A stretch of DNA of 16,452 nt from CAYOBW01 sp964402115 (lineage in GTDB: Bacteria > Verrucomicrobiota > Kiritimatiellia > UBA8416 > CAYOBW01): contig CAYOBW010000149.1 of NCBI GenBank assembly GCA_964402115.1, positions 1 through 16,452 on the forward strand, in the 5' to 3' direction. Below the pieces are notes generated by a model. That model saw only the letters and a list, made by a program, of their open reading frames with translations, did not search any database and had not been told where the DNA came from. Positions 7,101-13,091 of this stretch are shown here, in pieces (position 1 is the first letter of the stretch; each line of letters opens with the position of its first letter). The translations under genes and the position numbers were made by a program.

Positions 7101-8130
7101 CGGCGCCCGCGACAGCTGGCAGGCCGACCCGGGCAACCGCAATCCCGACGGCTGGCTGAAGGCCGGCGTGCGTGCGCCCTTCCTCGCGCGCTGTCTCGCC
7201 TGCCACAAACGCGAGGTGTACAATGGCGGTTTCTGGGGCTTTGGCGGCGGCACGATGGACCGCACGATGACGGTCAGCAGCAAGCTGTGGACCGACCGCG
7301 GCCTGAACGCGCACATGTTCTCCGAGCGCTACGGGATGAGTCAGCTGCTGGGCCCCGAGCTGCGGCTGAACCTCACCCGCCCGGCCAACAGCGCCCTGTT
7401 GCAGGCGCCGCTCGCCGCGTCGGCCGGCGGCTGGGGGCTTTGCCGGTTGGCCGACGGCTCCCCCGTTTTCAAGGACAAGAGCGATCCCGACTACCAGCGC
7501 ATGCTGCTCGCCATCGAGACCGGCAAGGCCAATCTCTACCACGAGCCCCGCATCGACATGGACGAAGCGCACGTCGCAGCAGTGCTGCCCACCGTCCTTC
7601 CCGAGGAGACGCTCGCCGCGGCGCGCGCGCGCTTCGTCCAGGAGGCGCTGGCCGCCTCCCCGATGAAGCTCAGCGGGGGGCTGAAGGCGCTGGGGGGCAT
7701 TCCCCCGGGCTGCCGGAATCTCGCGCCCGGGGCGACGGCCAGCGGCCCCGACCCGCGGCGCCTCGACGGCGCCGCGCCGCGCGTGAGCTTCCAGGGGGCG
7801 ATCGACGCCAATCCGGAAACGCTTTGGGACGAGCTGGACGGCCAGAAGGAGTACCGCCTGGCGCTCGCTTTCCCGGCCGCCACGCGCCTCTCCGCCCTGC
7901 GCCTGACGGGGTGGGGGCAGCACGATTTCGCGCCGAAGGACTTCATCCTCCTCGCCGACGGGAGGGAGATCGGCCGGGTGGGAGAGGCGACCTACGACCG
8001 GAACCGGCTGACGCTCGCCTGGCCGCCCGTAACCTGCCGGACGCTGGAACTGGCGATCACCGGTTGCTACGGCGGCTCGCCAGCCATTCGCGAGCTGGAG
8101 CTGTACGACGCGACCGGGAACGGCCAATAG
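4174..8130 (+). CDS. Exported triheme beta-propeller protein, hydrazine synthase alpha-like
   Basis: The 1318-residue product has an N-terminal signal sequence (hydrophobic about 18-38, likely cut after AAAA). A beta-sandwich of sugar-binding type covers about 130-210 (VYLHRTL, IYAEDCIGVWLNG, AAGENRLLVKI). A beta-propeller follows over about 345-665, with TolB/WD-like blades such as DISPAPLPDGRLIFVST and RVLFTRWDYG; this matches the middle domain of hydrazine synthase alpha as known from anammox proteins. Three CXXCH heme-attachment motifs are at 807-811 (CIGCH), 862-866 (CVSCH) and 1007-1011 (CLACH). Residues from about 1200 form a discoidin-like domain. Heme attachment requires export and cytochrome c maturation. 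Anammox function is unlikely because no hydrazine synthase beta/gamma genes are present; related proteins of unknown role occur in heterotrophic PVC genomes. GGGGAG lies nine bases before the ATG. Confidence 0.85.
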   Translation: MTQDAAGRGCKPRGRVSLRLLAALAAWCIGWACNLAAAADGLRPGDVQPGPWHCVGPFKDALFGNLLESFRVVFAPEQDALAGAPDLAKVYQALALPGLRDTRRAWSAHPEWADGYRNLLPKGPSPARNETVYLHRTLTAARAGGVTLRIYAEDCIGVWLNGAKVGEAIRHYGPSHCPTAFVAPLQLAAGENRLLVKITSLFGKHGFACALDGLTPGATLLPLQVAPELITDAIRSNFHAGDQPIYAETGPVALPPDSARLEARLRRFRCDVTMLPMFDPQRSALEEARDQLPPSDGGRQYLEALASIRPRLSAALAAGSSPAALADGNNALETLWRTQVAKLPPILFIRCPAFGVNAIAPYASGGATPAGICLWDPAEPNLPARVIFSEAGTALYDMNLSYDAKTIFFSARRKGVPGGWHLYEIGVDGQGLKPITAGDCSDISPAPLPDGRLIFVSTRARTWVQCQGQPAGLLYTCRRDGGDVRRVSANIDSDHAPAVMDDGRVLFTRWDYGVEKNVFARHALWTMNPDGTGFRLYAGNTKEDPAGFWEARQIPGRPEVVCAFGPHHSYHAGMAGLVWDRFGPEAPRGSGFRFLTTEVPAYGDTTLPYGYQHLFPLNERLFLVSYGGDGGQKNRLYLLDDRGNRKCLYEAAGNLGCWRPLLLAARPAPPVIPSRCENPEWTYREPEEMNQDPDTTLTGTLLVQDVYAGLLPDVARGEAKYIQVIEQVPKSRCMADGEAWGHTPIISRGTVHVRREIGLVKIEADGSAHFTAPALRSLSLNVLDASGKTLMRMGSDMHVMPGERQGCIGCHENRHGHVAPGARTAVVLAAARPPENPAPPAWGTRGIIDYQKVVQPVWDKYCVSCHGGAQPKGHLDLTGDRTRFFCMSYDNLVERGWVDFHQPFAGDHDENAPKNVGALASRLCGRIDTAKHCGRELSWEERRRVYAWIDANVPYYGTYDYRRVRDEGGQLVARGIGARDSWQADPGNRNPDGWLKAGVRAPFLARCLACHKREVYNGGFWGFGGGTMDRTMTVSSKLWTDRGLNAHMFSERYGMSQLLGPELRLNLTRPANSALLQAPLAASAGGWGLCRLADGSPVFKDKSDPDYQRMLLAIETGKANLYHEPRIDMDEAHVAAVLPTVLPEETLAAARARFVQEALAASPMKLSGGLKALGGIPPGCRNLAPGATASGPDPRRLDGAAPRVSFQGAIDANPETLWDELDGQKEYRLALAFPAATRLSALRLTGWGQHDFAPKDFILLADGREIGRVGEATYDRNRLTLAWPPVTCRTLELAITGCYGGSPAIRELELYDATGNGQ

Positions 8131-8135
8131 GCCTG

Positions 8136-8163
8136 TTGACATGATAAAAGCACATGCTATCAT
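8136..8163 (+). promoter_or_regulatory. Promoter and operator-like dyad of the toxin-antitoxin pair
   Basis: A perfect -35 TTGACA (8136-8141) and a -10 TATCAT (8158-8163) are spaced 16 bp apart. An inverted repeat ATGATA (8141-8146) / TATCAT (8158-8163) covers the spacer and the -10 box, with a short GCA-CA-TGC dyad between. This is where an antitoxin-toxin complex would bind for autorepression. The predicted start of transcription is at about 8170, right at the antitoxin ATG. Confidence 0.7.
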
Positions 8164-8170
8164 ACATCTC

Positions 8171-8425
8171 ATGAAGACGATGGTCACTACAGTCACAGAG
8201 CGGGGCCAGATCTCCATTCCCGCAGGCGTCAGGCGGGTGTTGAATGTGAAGCCTGGCGAACGGCTGGTATGGGAACCTTCGGGCGAGCACGAGTGCCGGG
8301 TACGCCGGGTGGCGGATACGCCGATCAAGGGAGCCATGGCCATGCGGGGGTACGCGAAGAGTTTCCGTGATGTGCGGAGCACGGAGGCTTGGTTGCGCGA
8401 GCTGCGTGAAGGCGAGGCCGTCTGA
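8171..8425 (+). CDS. vapB: VapB-type antitoxin with SpoVT/AbrB-fold DNA-binding domain
   Basis: The 84-residue product starts with the swapped-hairpin AbrB/MazE-type DNA-binding fold (about 5-47: VTERGQISIPAGVRRVLNVKPGERLVW, central motif GQISIPAGVR). A charged C-terminal tail (SFRDVRSTEAWLRELREG) probably wraps the toxin. An in-frame ATG at 8141 lies inside the promoter and is unlikely. ATG 8171 is preferred, with ATG 8180 as a fallback. No Shine-Dalgarno precedes 8171, consistent with a leaderless message. Its stop overlaps the toxin start (TGATG at 8423-8427). The antitoxin neutralises the PIN toxin and probably represses its own promoter. Confidence 0.87.
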   Translation: MKTMVTTVTERGQISIPAGVRRVLNVKPGERLVWEPSGEHECRVRRVADTPIKGAMAMRGYAKSFRDVRSTEAWLRELREGEAV

Positions 8426-8853
8426 TGGCTTGGGTCGTGGACACCTGCCTGCTGTTGGATGTGCTGGACGACGATCCGGTTTTCGGCGAAACGTCGGCAC
8501 AATGTCTGGACCGGCATCAACCCGAGGGGCTGACGATTTGTCCGGTCACTTTGATTGAAATCGCGCCGGCCTTTCTGGGGGACTGGCACCGCGCCCAGGA
8601 GTTCCTGTCGCAACTGGGCGTCGACTATCAAGCCGACTGGCATTTCGCCGACACCCGCGCCGCCTTTGTCGCCTGGCACCGCTTCGTGGAGGCCAAACGC
8701 GCCGGGCAGACCGCACGACGACCGGTAGCCGACATCCAGATCGGCGCCTTTGCCCTTCAGCGTCAAGGACTGCTCACGCGCAACGGGAGCGACTTCAAGC
8801 GTTGGTTCCCGTCGCTTAACCTGGCATGGCCCCAGACGTCAGCGCTGCGGTAA
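8425..8853 (+). CDS. vapC: VapC-type PIN-domain ribonuclease toxin
   Basis: The 142-residue product has the PIN fold. Acidic residues expected to bind Mg are D6 (VVDTC), E45 (TLIEIAPAF), D103 (PVADIQIGAFA) and D123 (LLTRNGSDF), all in the usual positions. Length is normal and the gene looks intact. PIN toxins of this type cleave RNA, often tRNA or rRNA, and are held inactive by the cognate antitoxin encoded just upstream. The target here cannot be told from sequence. It converges on the minus-strand gene ending at 8943; the 89-bp gap shows no clear terminator. Confidence 0.92.
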   Translation: MAWVVDTCLLLDVLDDDPVFGETSAQCLDRHQPEGLTICPVTLIEIAPAFLGDWHRAQEFLSQLGVDYQADWHFADTRAAFVAWHRFVEAKRAGQTARRPVADIQIGAFALQRQGLLTRNGSDFKRWFPSLNLAWPQTSALR

Positions 8854-8942
8854 CGGATAACACGCGAACATGCTGAATGGCGTCGCGCTGGCGCGGGCGG
8901 CGTTTTCGAGCGACCTCGCGATCGCCTGCCCGGCTCCCGCTG

Positions 8943-11495
8943 TCACGGCGCGCGGACGCTGACGCGGAAGAAGCGGCGCGGGGCGGCGTTGGTGACGCTG
9001 AGGTACAGCGTGCCCCCGTTGCCGGGGGTCAGCCGCCACTGGCGTTGCCAGGACGCGTCCAGCAGGTTGCTCTTCCACCAGACGTCGTAGAGGCGGCCGG
9101 TCGAGGAGTGGGGCACCGGCAATTGCCACCCCGCGCCCGCTGCCACCAGGTTCGTCACGGCTGCAAAGGCCGACGCGCTGTTGGTCGGGTTGCTGTCGGC
9201 CTGGTACTCCTGCAGGTTGGTGCGGCCGTCACGGTCGTCGTCCGCGCCATCCGCCGCGGCGGTGGCCGACCGGTACCAGAAGCGCTCCCACCAGTCCGGC
9301 AGCCCGTCGGAATCCTGGTCGCCAGGCAGCGGGTAGTTCGGCGTGCCGGGCGTGAATTGCCCGCGCGCCGGGACACGGAAACGGTTGACGGCCTCGAAGG
9401 CGGTGCTCAGCGGGTCGCCGCTGGCGGCCATGTCGGCGGCACACCACGCGGCGGCGCTGTTGCCTGCCAGGTTGCCGGTCAGCCGCGCCGCCACATCCGG
9501 CGTGAAGCCCGGGTTGAGCGCGGCGCCGGCGTACGTTTGCCCGAACCCCACGCTGTCCAGCAGCACGTCCCACGGGCGCACGTCCAGCACGAGGTCGTCA
9601 TCCGTGTCCAGGTCCTGCCCCGGCGTGCCGGTGAAGCTCGCAACCAGCAGCAGCGTGAAGTCCTGGTCATCCGCCACGTCGCCGTTCGCCCAGCCGGTGT
9701 CGCCGGGCCCGTTCGGTTCGGCGGCCTGCGTGGCCACGGCCTTCTGGGCGGCCCAGGGTCCGCCGGGCGGCGTGTCGCCGTAGTGGTTGCCCAGCAGGAG
9801 CAGGCCGTTGGCGCCCGTGGCGAGCCCGTCCAGATTCCATGCCTCGCGCACTTCGCCCACGGCGCCGCCGGCCGAGTCCAGCACGAGCAGCCACGCCCCG
9901 GTCAACGGCGCCGCCCCGCCGCCCGCGGCAATCAGCTCCACGCATTCGCGGCTGTCATTGGTGCCGGGGGGATTGATGCAAACCTCGTTGATCAGGAAGG
10001 GCGAGGGGGCGGCCGGCGCGAGAATCGTGAAGGTCTCGTTGCTCAGCGGCCGGGTGTCGGTGTTCTGCAGATCCCAGTTGGCGGGGTCGTGCACCGCGTC
10101 CTGCAGGATGGCGAGCGTCCCGATGCGCGGCCCCGCATAGCGCCCGTTGTCGAAGTGCGTCACGGCCAGGCTGCCGTTGGTGACGGCCAGGTCCGGCGGC
10201 AGAGCCGAGGTCTGCCCGTCCACCGCGTCGGCATCCCAGCCGGCCGTGCCGCTGAAATCGAACCCCGTCAGGAAGGCGGGCACGGCCGCCGTGTTCGTGT
10301 AGACCAGGACCTGGTCGCCATCGGTGGACAGTTGATTCAGGCCGCCGGCGAGCGTGCCGGCGCTGACCGTGTTGGACGCGCCGCCCGCGAAGGTAAACAC
10401 CACCACCGTGCCGGCCGCCACGCCGCCGGCCGGGGCTGTCCACGAGATCGTGTCCTCGGTCGCGCGCAGCCCGCCTGCTCCCTTCCACCCGTTGTCCGTG
10501 AGCCGCAGCACCGTACCCGCCGCGATGTTCGTCCAGGCCACGAGCGCCACGCTGTCGGGGGCGTTGCTGCGATAGCCCACGACGCTGGCCGCCCCCTGCC
10601 GCAGCGCGCCCGCGTAGGGCGCAGCCAGCCGGCGAATCGTGACCGTGGCCGCCGCCACGGCGCCCAGGCTGTCCGCGCCGGACACGACGATGCGGTTGTC
10701 ACCCACGCGCAGGGGCACGTTGGCGGACCACGCGGCCGCGGCCGGCACGGCGCCGCCCCAGCCGGGCGCATTGGTCCACGTCAGGGCGCCCGCCCGTCCG
10801 TAGCTCTCGCCGGCCACGACGTAGTTCGTGACGCCGTTCGCCACATCGCGGCTGGCCGGAGGATTCGTGATCGTAACGGCGGACGGCGCCGTGACGAGCA
10901 CGTCGTCCAGATGCATCCGCTCGTCGTTTGCGCTGTTGCGCATGGCCACGCGCAGACGCAGCGTGGCGCCGACGAGGTTGCTCACGGCCACCACCGTCGC
11001 ACCCCAGTCGGACGCCGTCGGCCGGTTGCCCACCAGCGTGTGGGTGTTCGTGCCCAGCCCCAGCCAGTTGGTCACGGTGACGAAGCTGCCGCCGTCGAGG
11101 CTGTAGGCCACATCGTAGTAGTCGGCGTCTTCCAGGCCGCCGCTTTCGGTCGCGGTCAGGCTGAAGCTGACCCGGGGCCAGGCGGCGATGGGAATCGTTT
11201 CGCTCAGCCACACGGCCGGCCCCGCGCCCGTGGTCCCGCTGCGCAGGTTCTGGCCCTCCAGCCGCTGGCCCACGACGCGGAACCAGCTCTGGTTCGTGGT
11301 CATGGACGCCTGGCTGACGTCGATCGTCCACCGTGTGACGCCGGCCAGGTCCACGGTTGGCCCCGGGCCGATCGCCCCCTTGCCCTCCAGGGCGGGGTCT
11401 TTGAAATCCTCGCGCCACACCTCCACGGCGGAAGCGGGAGAAGCGGCGCGCAGCGACAGGGCGCAGAGGACGCAGGCGACACGCAGCAGGCGCAT
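8943..11495 (-). CDS. Large secreted lamin-tail-domain protein
   Basis: The 850-residue product has a signal peptide (residues 1-23, cut after ASA). A jelly-roll-like domain covers about 25-205 (starts VWREDF, ends MHLDDVLVTA), and an Ig-like segment about 208-290. Residues 300-490 form a region of a type seen in other secreted proteins (VVGYRSNAPDSVALVAWTNI, LRLTDNGW, TDGDQVLVY). A lamin-tail domain follows at about 495-650 (FLINEVCINP, ECVELIA). A calcium-binding Asp-rich stretch covers about 726-770 (DQDSDGLPDWWERFW, DDDRDGRTNLQEY). The C-terminal module (about 800-850) ends RRFFRVSVRAP and resembles the end of the protein at 13092-15545. There is no catalytic motif; it probably acts at the cell surface or in adhesion. 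GGAGG (11502-11506) sits six bases before the ATG. It lies 73 bp downstream of the rubredoxin-like gene on the same strand. Confidence 0.85.
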   Translation of the reverse strand: MRLLRVACVLCALSLRAASPASAVEVWREDFKDPALEGKGAIGPGPTVDLAGVTRWTIDVSQASMTTNQSWFRVVGQRLEGQNLRSGTTGAGPAVWLSETIPIAAWPRVSFSLTATESGGLEDADYYDVAYSLDGGSFVTVTNWLGLGTNTHTLVGNRPTASDWGATVVAVSNLVGATLRLRVAMRNSANDERMHLDDVLVTAPSAVTITNPPASRDVANGVTNYVVAGESYGRAGALTWTNAPGWGGAVPAAAAWSANVPLRVGDNRIVVSGADSLGAVAAATVTIRRLAAPYAGALRQGAASVVGYRSNAPDSVALVAWTNIAAGTVLRLTDNGWKGAGGLRATEDTISWTAPAGGVAAGTVVVFTFAGGASNTVSAGTLAGGLNQLSTDGDQVLVYTNTAAVPAFLTGFDFSGTAGWDADAVDGQTSALPPDLAVTNGSLAVTHFDNGRYAGPRIGTLAILQDAVHDPANWDLQNTDTRPLSNETFTILAPAAPSPFLINEVCINPPGTNDSRECVELIAAGGGAAPLTGAWLLVLDSAGGAVGEVREAWNLDGLATGANGLLLLGNHYGDTPPGGPWAAQKAVATQAAEPNGPGDTGWANGDVADDQDFTLLLVASFTGTPGQDLDTDDDLVLDVRPWDVLLDSVGFGQTYAGAALNPGFTPDVAARLTGNLAGNSAAAWCAADMAASGDPLSTAFEAVNRFRVPARGQFTPGTPNYPLPGDQDSDGLPDWWERFWYRSATAAADGADDDRDGRTNLQEYQADSNPTNSASAFAAVTNLVAAGAGWQLPVPHSSTGRLYDVWWKSNLLDASWQRQWRLTPGNGGTLYLSVTNAAPRRFFRVSVRAP

Positions 11496-11568
11496 GGGGG
11501 CCTCCGTATACGCGGACCAAGCCGAACCGGCACACAGCCGCGCATGCTCCGCCAGCGCCGCGCCCCTG

Positions 11569-11919
11569 TCAACAGGGAAGACAGCCTTCGTTGAGCCAGG
11601 CCACCACGTCGGTCGCGGCGGGCTGGCCGCGCAGGAGCGCGGACGCGTCGCGACCCTCCTCGATGGCGGCTTTCAGCGCCGCCGCGCAGCGCGTATCGCC
11701 CAGCAGGATCGCGCCCGCAAGATGACCGTCGCGGAAGAGGAAGCCGAAGTGGTGTCCGTCGTGCTCCGTCTCGCTGACCTGGAAACTGGCATCCTCCGGC
11801 TCGAACAGGTCCGCCGTGGCGCCGCAGATGGGGCAGCCCTCGGGCGGCTGCGGGCCGTCATGCACATAGCCGCAGACCGTGCAGACCCAGCTCGTGCTCG
11901 TGATCGGCGTGGCGGTCAT
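11569..11919 (-). CDS. Rubredoxin-like protein with rubredoxin-reductase C-terminal-type domain
   Basis: The 116-residue product begins with a compact rubredoxin-type iron site: C13 and C16 (CTVCGYVHDG), C29 and C32 (CPICGA). The short spacing is typical of the rubredoxin domain of rubrerythrins. Residues 55-98 (GFLFRDGHLAGAILLGDTRC) resemble the small C-terminal domain of NADH:rubredoxin oxidoreductases, without the FAD and NAD domains. The protein ends in CLPC, a CXXC pair. GGAG (11926-11930 region) lies six bases before ATG 11919. It is 109 bp downstream of the rubrerythrin gene on the same strand, so it is a likely electron donor to it; that pairing is inferred from context. Confidence 0.82.
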   Translation of the reverse strand: MTATPITSTSWVCTVCGYVHDGPQPPEGCPICGATADLFEPEDASFQVSETEHDGHHFGFLFRDGHLAGAILLGDTRCAAALKAAIEEGRDASALLRGQPAATDVVAWLNEGCLPC

Positions 11920-11978
11920 GAGCGTCTCCTCGCGCCGGGGGGCCGTCGCGCCGCCGGCGGGGCGCATGGCCCGGAACT

Positions 11979-12012
11979 GACCCTCCGCGCGCCCTGCGCA
12001 CGCGGGAGGGTC
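11979..12012 (-). terminator. Hairpin after the rubrerythrin gene
   Basis: Arms GACCCTCC and GGAGGGTC pair perfectly, extended inward by CGCG/CGCG after one mismatch, with a 9-base loop. It begins 16 bp after the rubrerythrin stop, but no U-run follows, so it may be a partial terminator or an mRNA-stabilising hairpin between two co-transcribed genes. Confidence 0.5.
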
Positions 12013-12028
12013 GCCGGGCAGGGTCGTG

Positions 12029-12529
12029 TTACTTGACTTCGATGAAGCGGGCCTTGGGCGCCCCGCAGACCGCGCACTTGTCCTCGGCGCTGCCGTACAC
12101 GGTGTTGCCGCAGACGTCGCAGACGAAGACCGCCTGCGCCTGGAGATCCTTGCCGGCCTGCACCGCCGCCAGGGCCTGCTGGTAGAGTCCGTGGTGGATG
12201 CCCTCGACGGTCAGCGCGTTCTTGAAGGTGACCACGGCGGCCTTGTTGCCCTCCGCCTCGGCCTGCTGCAGGAACTCCGGGTACATCGTGTGGAACTCGT
12301 GGCCCTCGCCCTCGATCGCTGCGCCGAGGTTGGCCGCCGTGTCCTTGACGCCGCCCAGCACGCGGAAGTGCGCGTGCGCGTGCACGGTCTCCGCCTCCGC
12401 GGCGGCCCGGAACAGCTTGGCCACCTGCGGGTAGCCGTCGGCAGCCGCCTTCTTCGCGAAGGCCAGGTACTTGCGGTTGGCCTGGCTCTCGCCGGCAAAC
12501 GCTTCCTTGAGGTTATCCTGTGTGCCCAT
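12029..12529 (-). CDS. rbr: Rubrerythrin
   Basis: The 166-residue product has a ferritin-like diiron domain (about 1-130) and a C-terminal rubredoxin domain. Diiron ligands are visible as E14 (AGES), E47 and H50 (ETVHAH), the GEGHEFHTMYPEF segment (about 74-86) and E110 with H113 (VEGIHH). The rubredoxin cysteines are C137, C140, C152 and C155 (CDVCG, CAVCGA). Length is slightly below the classical 190 residues but complete. Rubrerythrins reduce hydrogen peroxide in the cytoplasm of anaerobes and microaerophiles. ATG 12529 has AGGAGG (12535-12540) at five bases; the frame stays open far upstream, but that part is non-coding in character. The gene is followed by the rubredoxin-like gene, forming an oxidative-stress pair. 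Confidence 0.96.
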   Translation of the reverse strand: MGTQDNLKEAFAGESQANRKYLAFAKKAAADGYPQVAKLFRAAAEAETVHAHAHFRVLGGVKDTAANLGAAIEGEGHEFHTMYPEFLQQAEAEGNKAAVVTFKNALTVEGIHHGLYQQALAAVQAGKDLQAQAVFVCDVCGNTVYGSAEDKCAVCGAPKARFIEVK

Positions 12530-12565
12530 CCTATCCTCCTTGTGTTGGGGGTTAAAGTGAAAGGC

Positions 12566-12593
12566 AGTGTATGGATATCCCCATGGTTGGCAA
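12566..12593 (-). promoter_or_regulatory. Probable rubrerythrin promoter
   Basis: On the minus strand, TTGCCA (12588-12593) and TACACT (12566-12571) are 16 bp apart, followed by a leader of about 30 bases containing AGGAGG. The spacer contains the 8-bp palindrome GGATATCC, a possible regulator site. Confidence 0.5.
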
Positions 12594-12738
12594 GCGGTTT
12601 CCGCCGTCGCAACGGGCCGCGGGCGCATTCCACCTTCGTGAGGGTTCGCGTGAGAGACGAGGAGCGGAATCATCGGCCGTCCGGATGGCCTCTGTCGGTG
12701 GTGCCGGCGAGGACCCCATCGATAGATCGCAACGGTTC

Positions 12739-12782
12739 CAGCGGGTTCGTAGCCCCCGCTGTACGGGCCGACCGCAGGTCGG
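12739..12782. repeat. Tandem small hairpins in the divergent intergenic region
   Basis: CAGCGGG (12739-12745) pairs with CCCGCTG (12755-12761), and CCGACC (12768-12773) pairs with GGTCGG (12777-12782). They lie in a stretch (12594-12883) without a gene. Nothing else was recognised there beyond a 17-base stretch at about 12824 resembling 1608-1624 near the MITE-like element (CCCGCCTCTGC, then TAG). Confidence 0.4.
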
Positions 12783-12883
12783 GATTTCGACCCCGTCCCG
12801 CGTGGGCCGGGCCTCGTATCCCGCCTCTGCATAGAGGAAGCCGTGGTAAGGCCTCAGTGACAGCAGGGAGCTTACATGGCACC

Positions 12884-12954
12884 TAACGGCCGGGACGGCC
12901 GTCTCCATCGCGTGGGCAGGTGACGAGGCGTGGAGACGGCGGTCCCCGCCGTTA
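12884..12954. repeat. Pair of inverted palindromic units
   Basis: Two 24-bp units (12884-12907 and 12931-12954) face each other across 23 bp and match at 22 of 24 positions as inverted copies. Each is itself a hairpin. Read in the same sense, one has core ACGGCCGTCCCGGCCGT and the other ACGGCGGTCCCCGCCGT, so the two differences form a swapped base pair that keeps the stem. The second unit shares 19 of 20 bases with the unit inside the 276-bp repeats. A GTG-started frame runs through it, but it precedes the true start of the glucanase gene. Confidence 0.7.
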
Positions 12955-13024
12955 TCGCCCTCCCCCCTCGCGTTACTGAGACGTTACAAGCCGTGAACGC
13001 TTCCCTTTTCCCGAAAAATGTGCA

Positions 13025-13071
13025 GATAATTTACCTGGCACCCATCGTTGGTGGGCGCCAATGGTGTCAGG
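13025..13071 (+). promoter_or_regulatory. Possible promoter and leader hairpin of the glucanase operon
   Basis: A -10-like GATAAT (13025-13030) sits in the only AT-rich patch here; the matching -35 is poor (TTCCCT, 13001-13006). Directly after it, CCTGGCACCCAT (13034-13045) and ATGGTGTCAGG (13061-13071) form a hairpin with one G-U pair and one bulge. It ends about eight bases before the GGAG ribosome site (13080-13083). It could be an operator or a leader structure. Confidence 0.35.
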
Positions 13072-13091
13072 CTGAACACGGAGAAGCGCGC

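Noticed and set aside
5178..8144. A 988-codon plus-strand frame inside the cytochrome gene.
   Set aside because: It is a shifted reading of the same region, extremely Arg-rich and without domains, whereas the other frame has heme motifs and a propeller.
6982..8766. A 594-codon minus-strand frame across the end of the cytochrome gene and the toxin-antitoxin pair.
   Set aside because: It crosses two well-supported units antisense and has no recognisable motif.
11567..11572. TTGACA on the minus strand at the end of the rubredoxin-like gene, as a promoter for the lamin-tail gene.
   Set aside because: The hexamer 17 bp downstream is GAGCAT, a poor -10, and the match overlaps a coding stop in a small CCCTGT/ACAGGG palindrome.
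8877..11594. A 905-codon plus-strand frame opposite the lamin-tail gene.
   Set aside because: It is a mirror of a well-supported minus-strand gene; the product is Arg/Gly/His-rich with no signal peptide or domain.
12930..13091. In-frame N-terminal extension of the glucanase from a GTG at 12930.
   Set aside because: The GTG lies in a palindromic repeat, has no ribosome site, and would bury the signal peptide.
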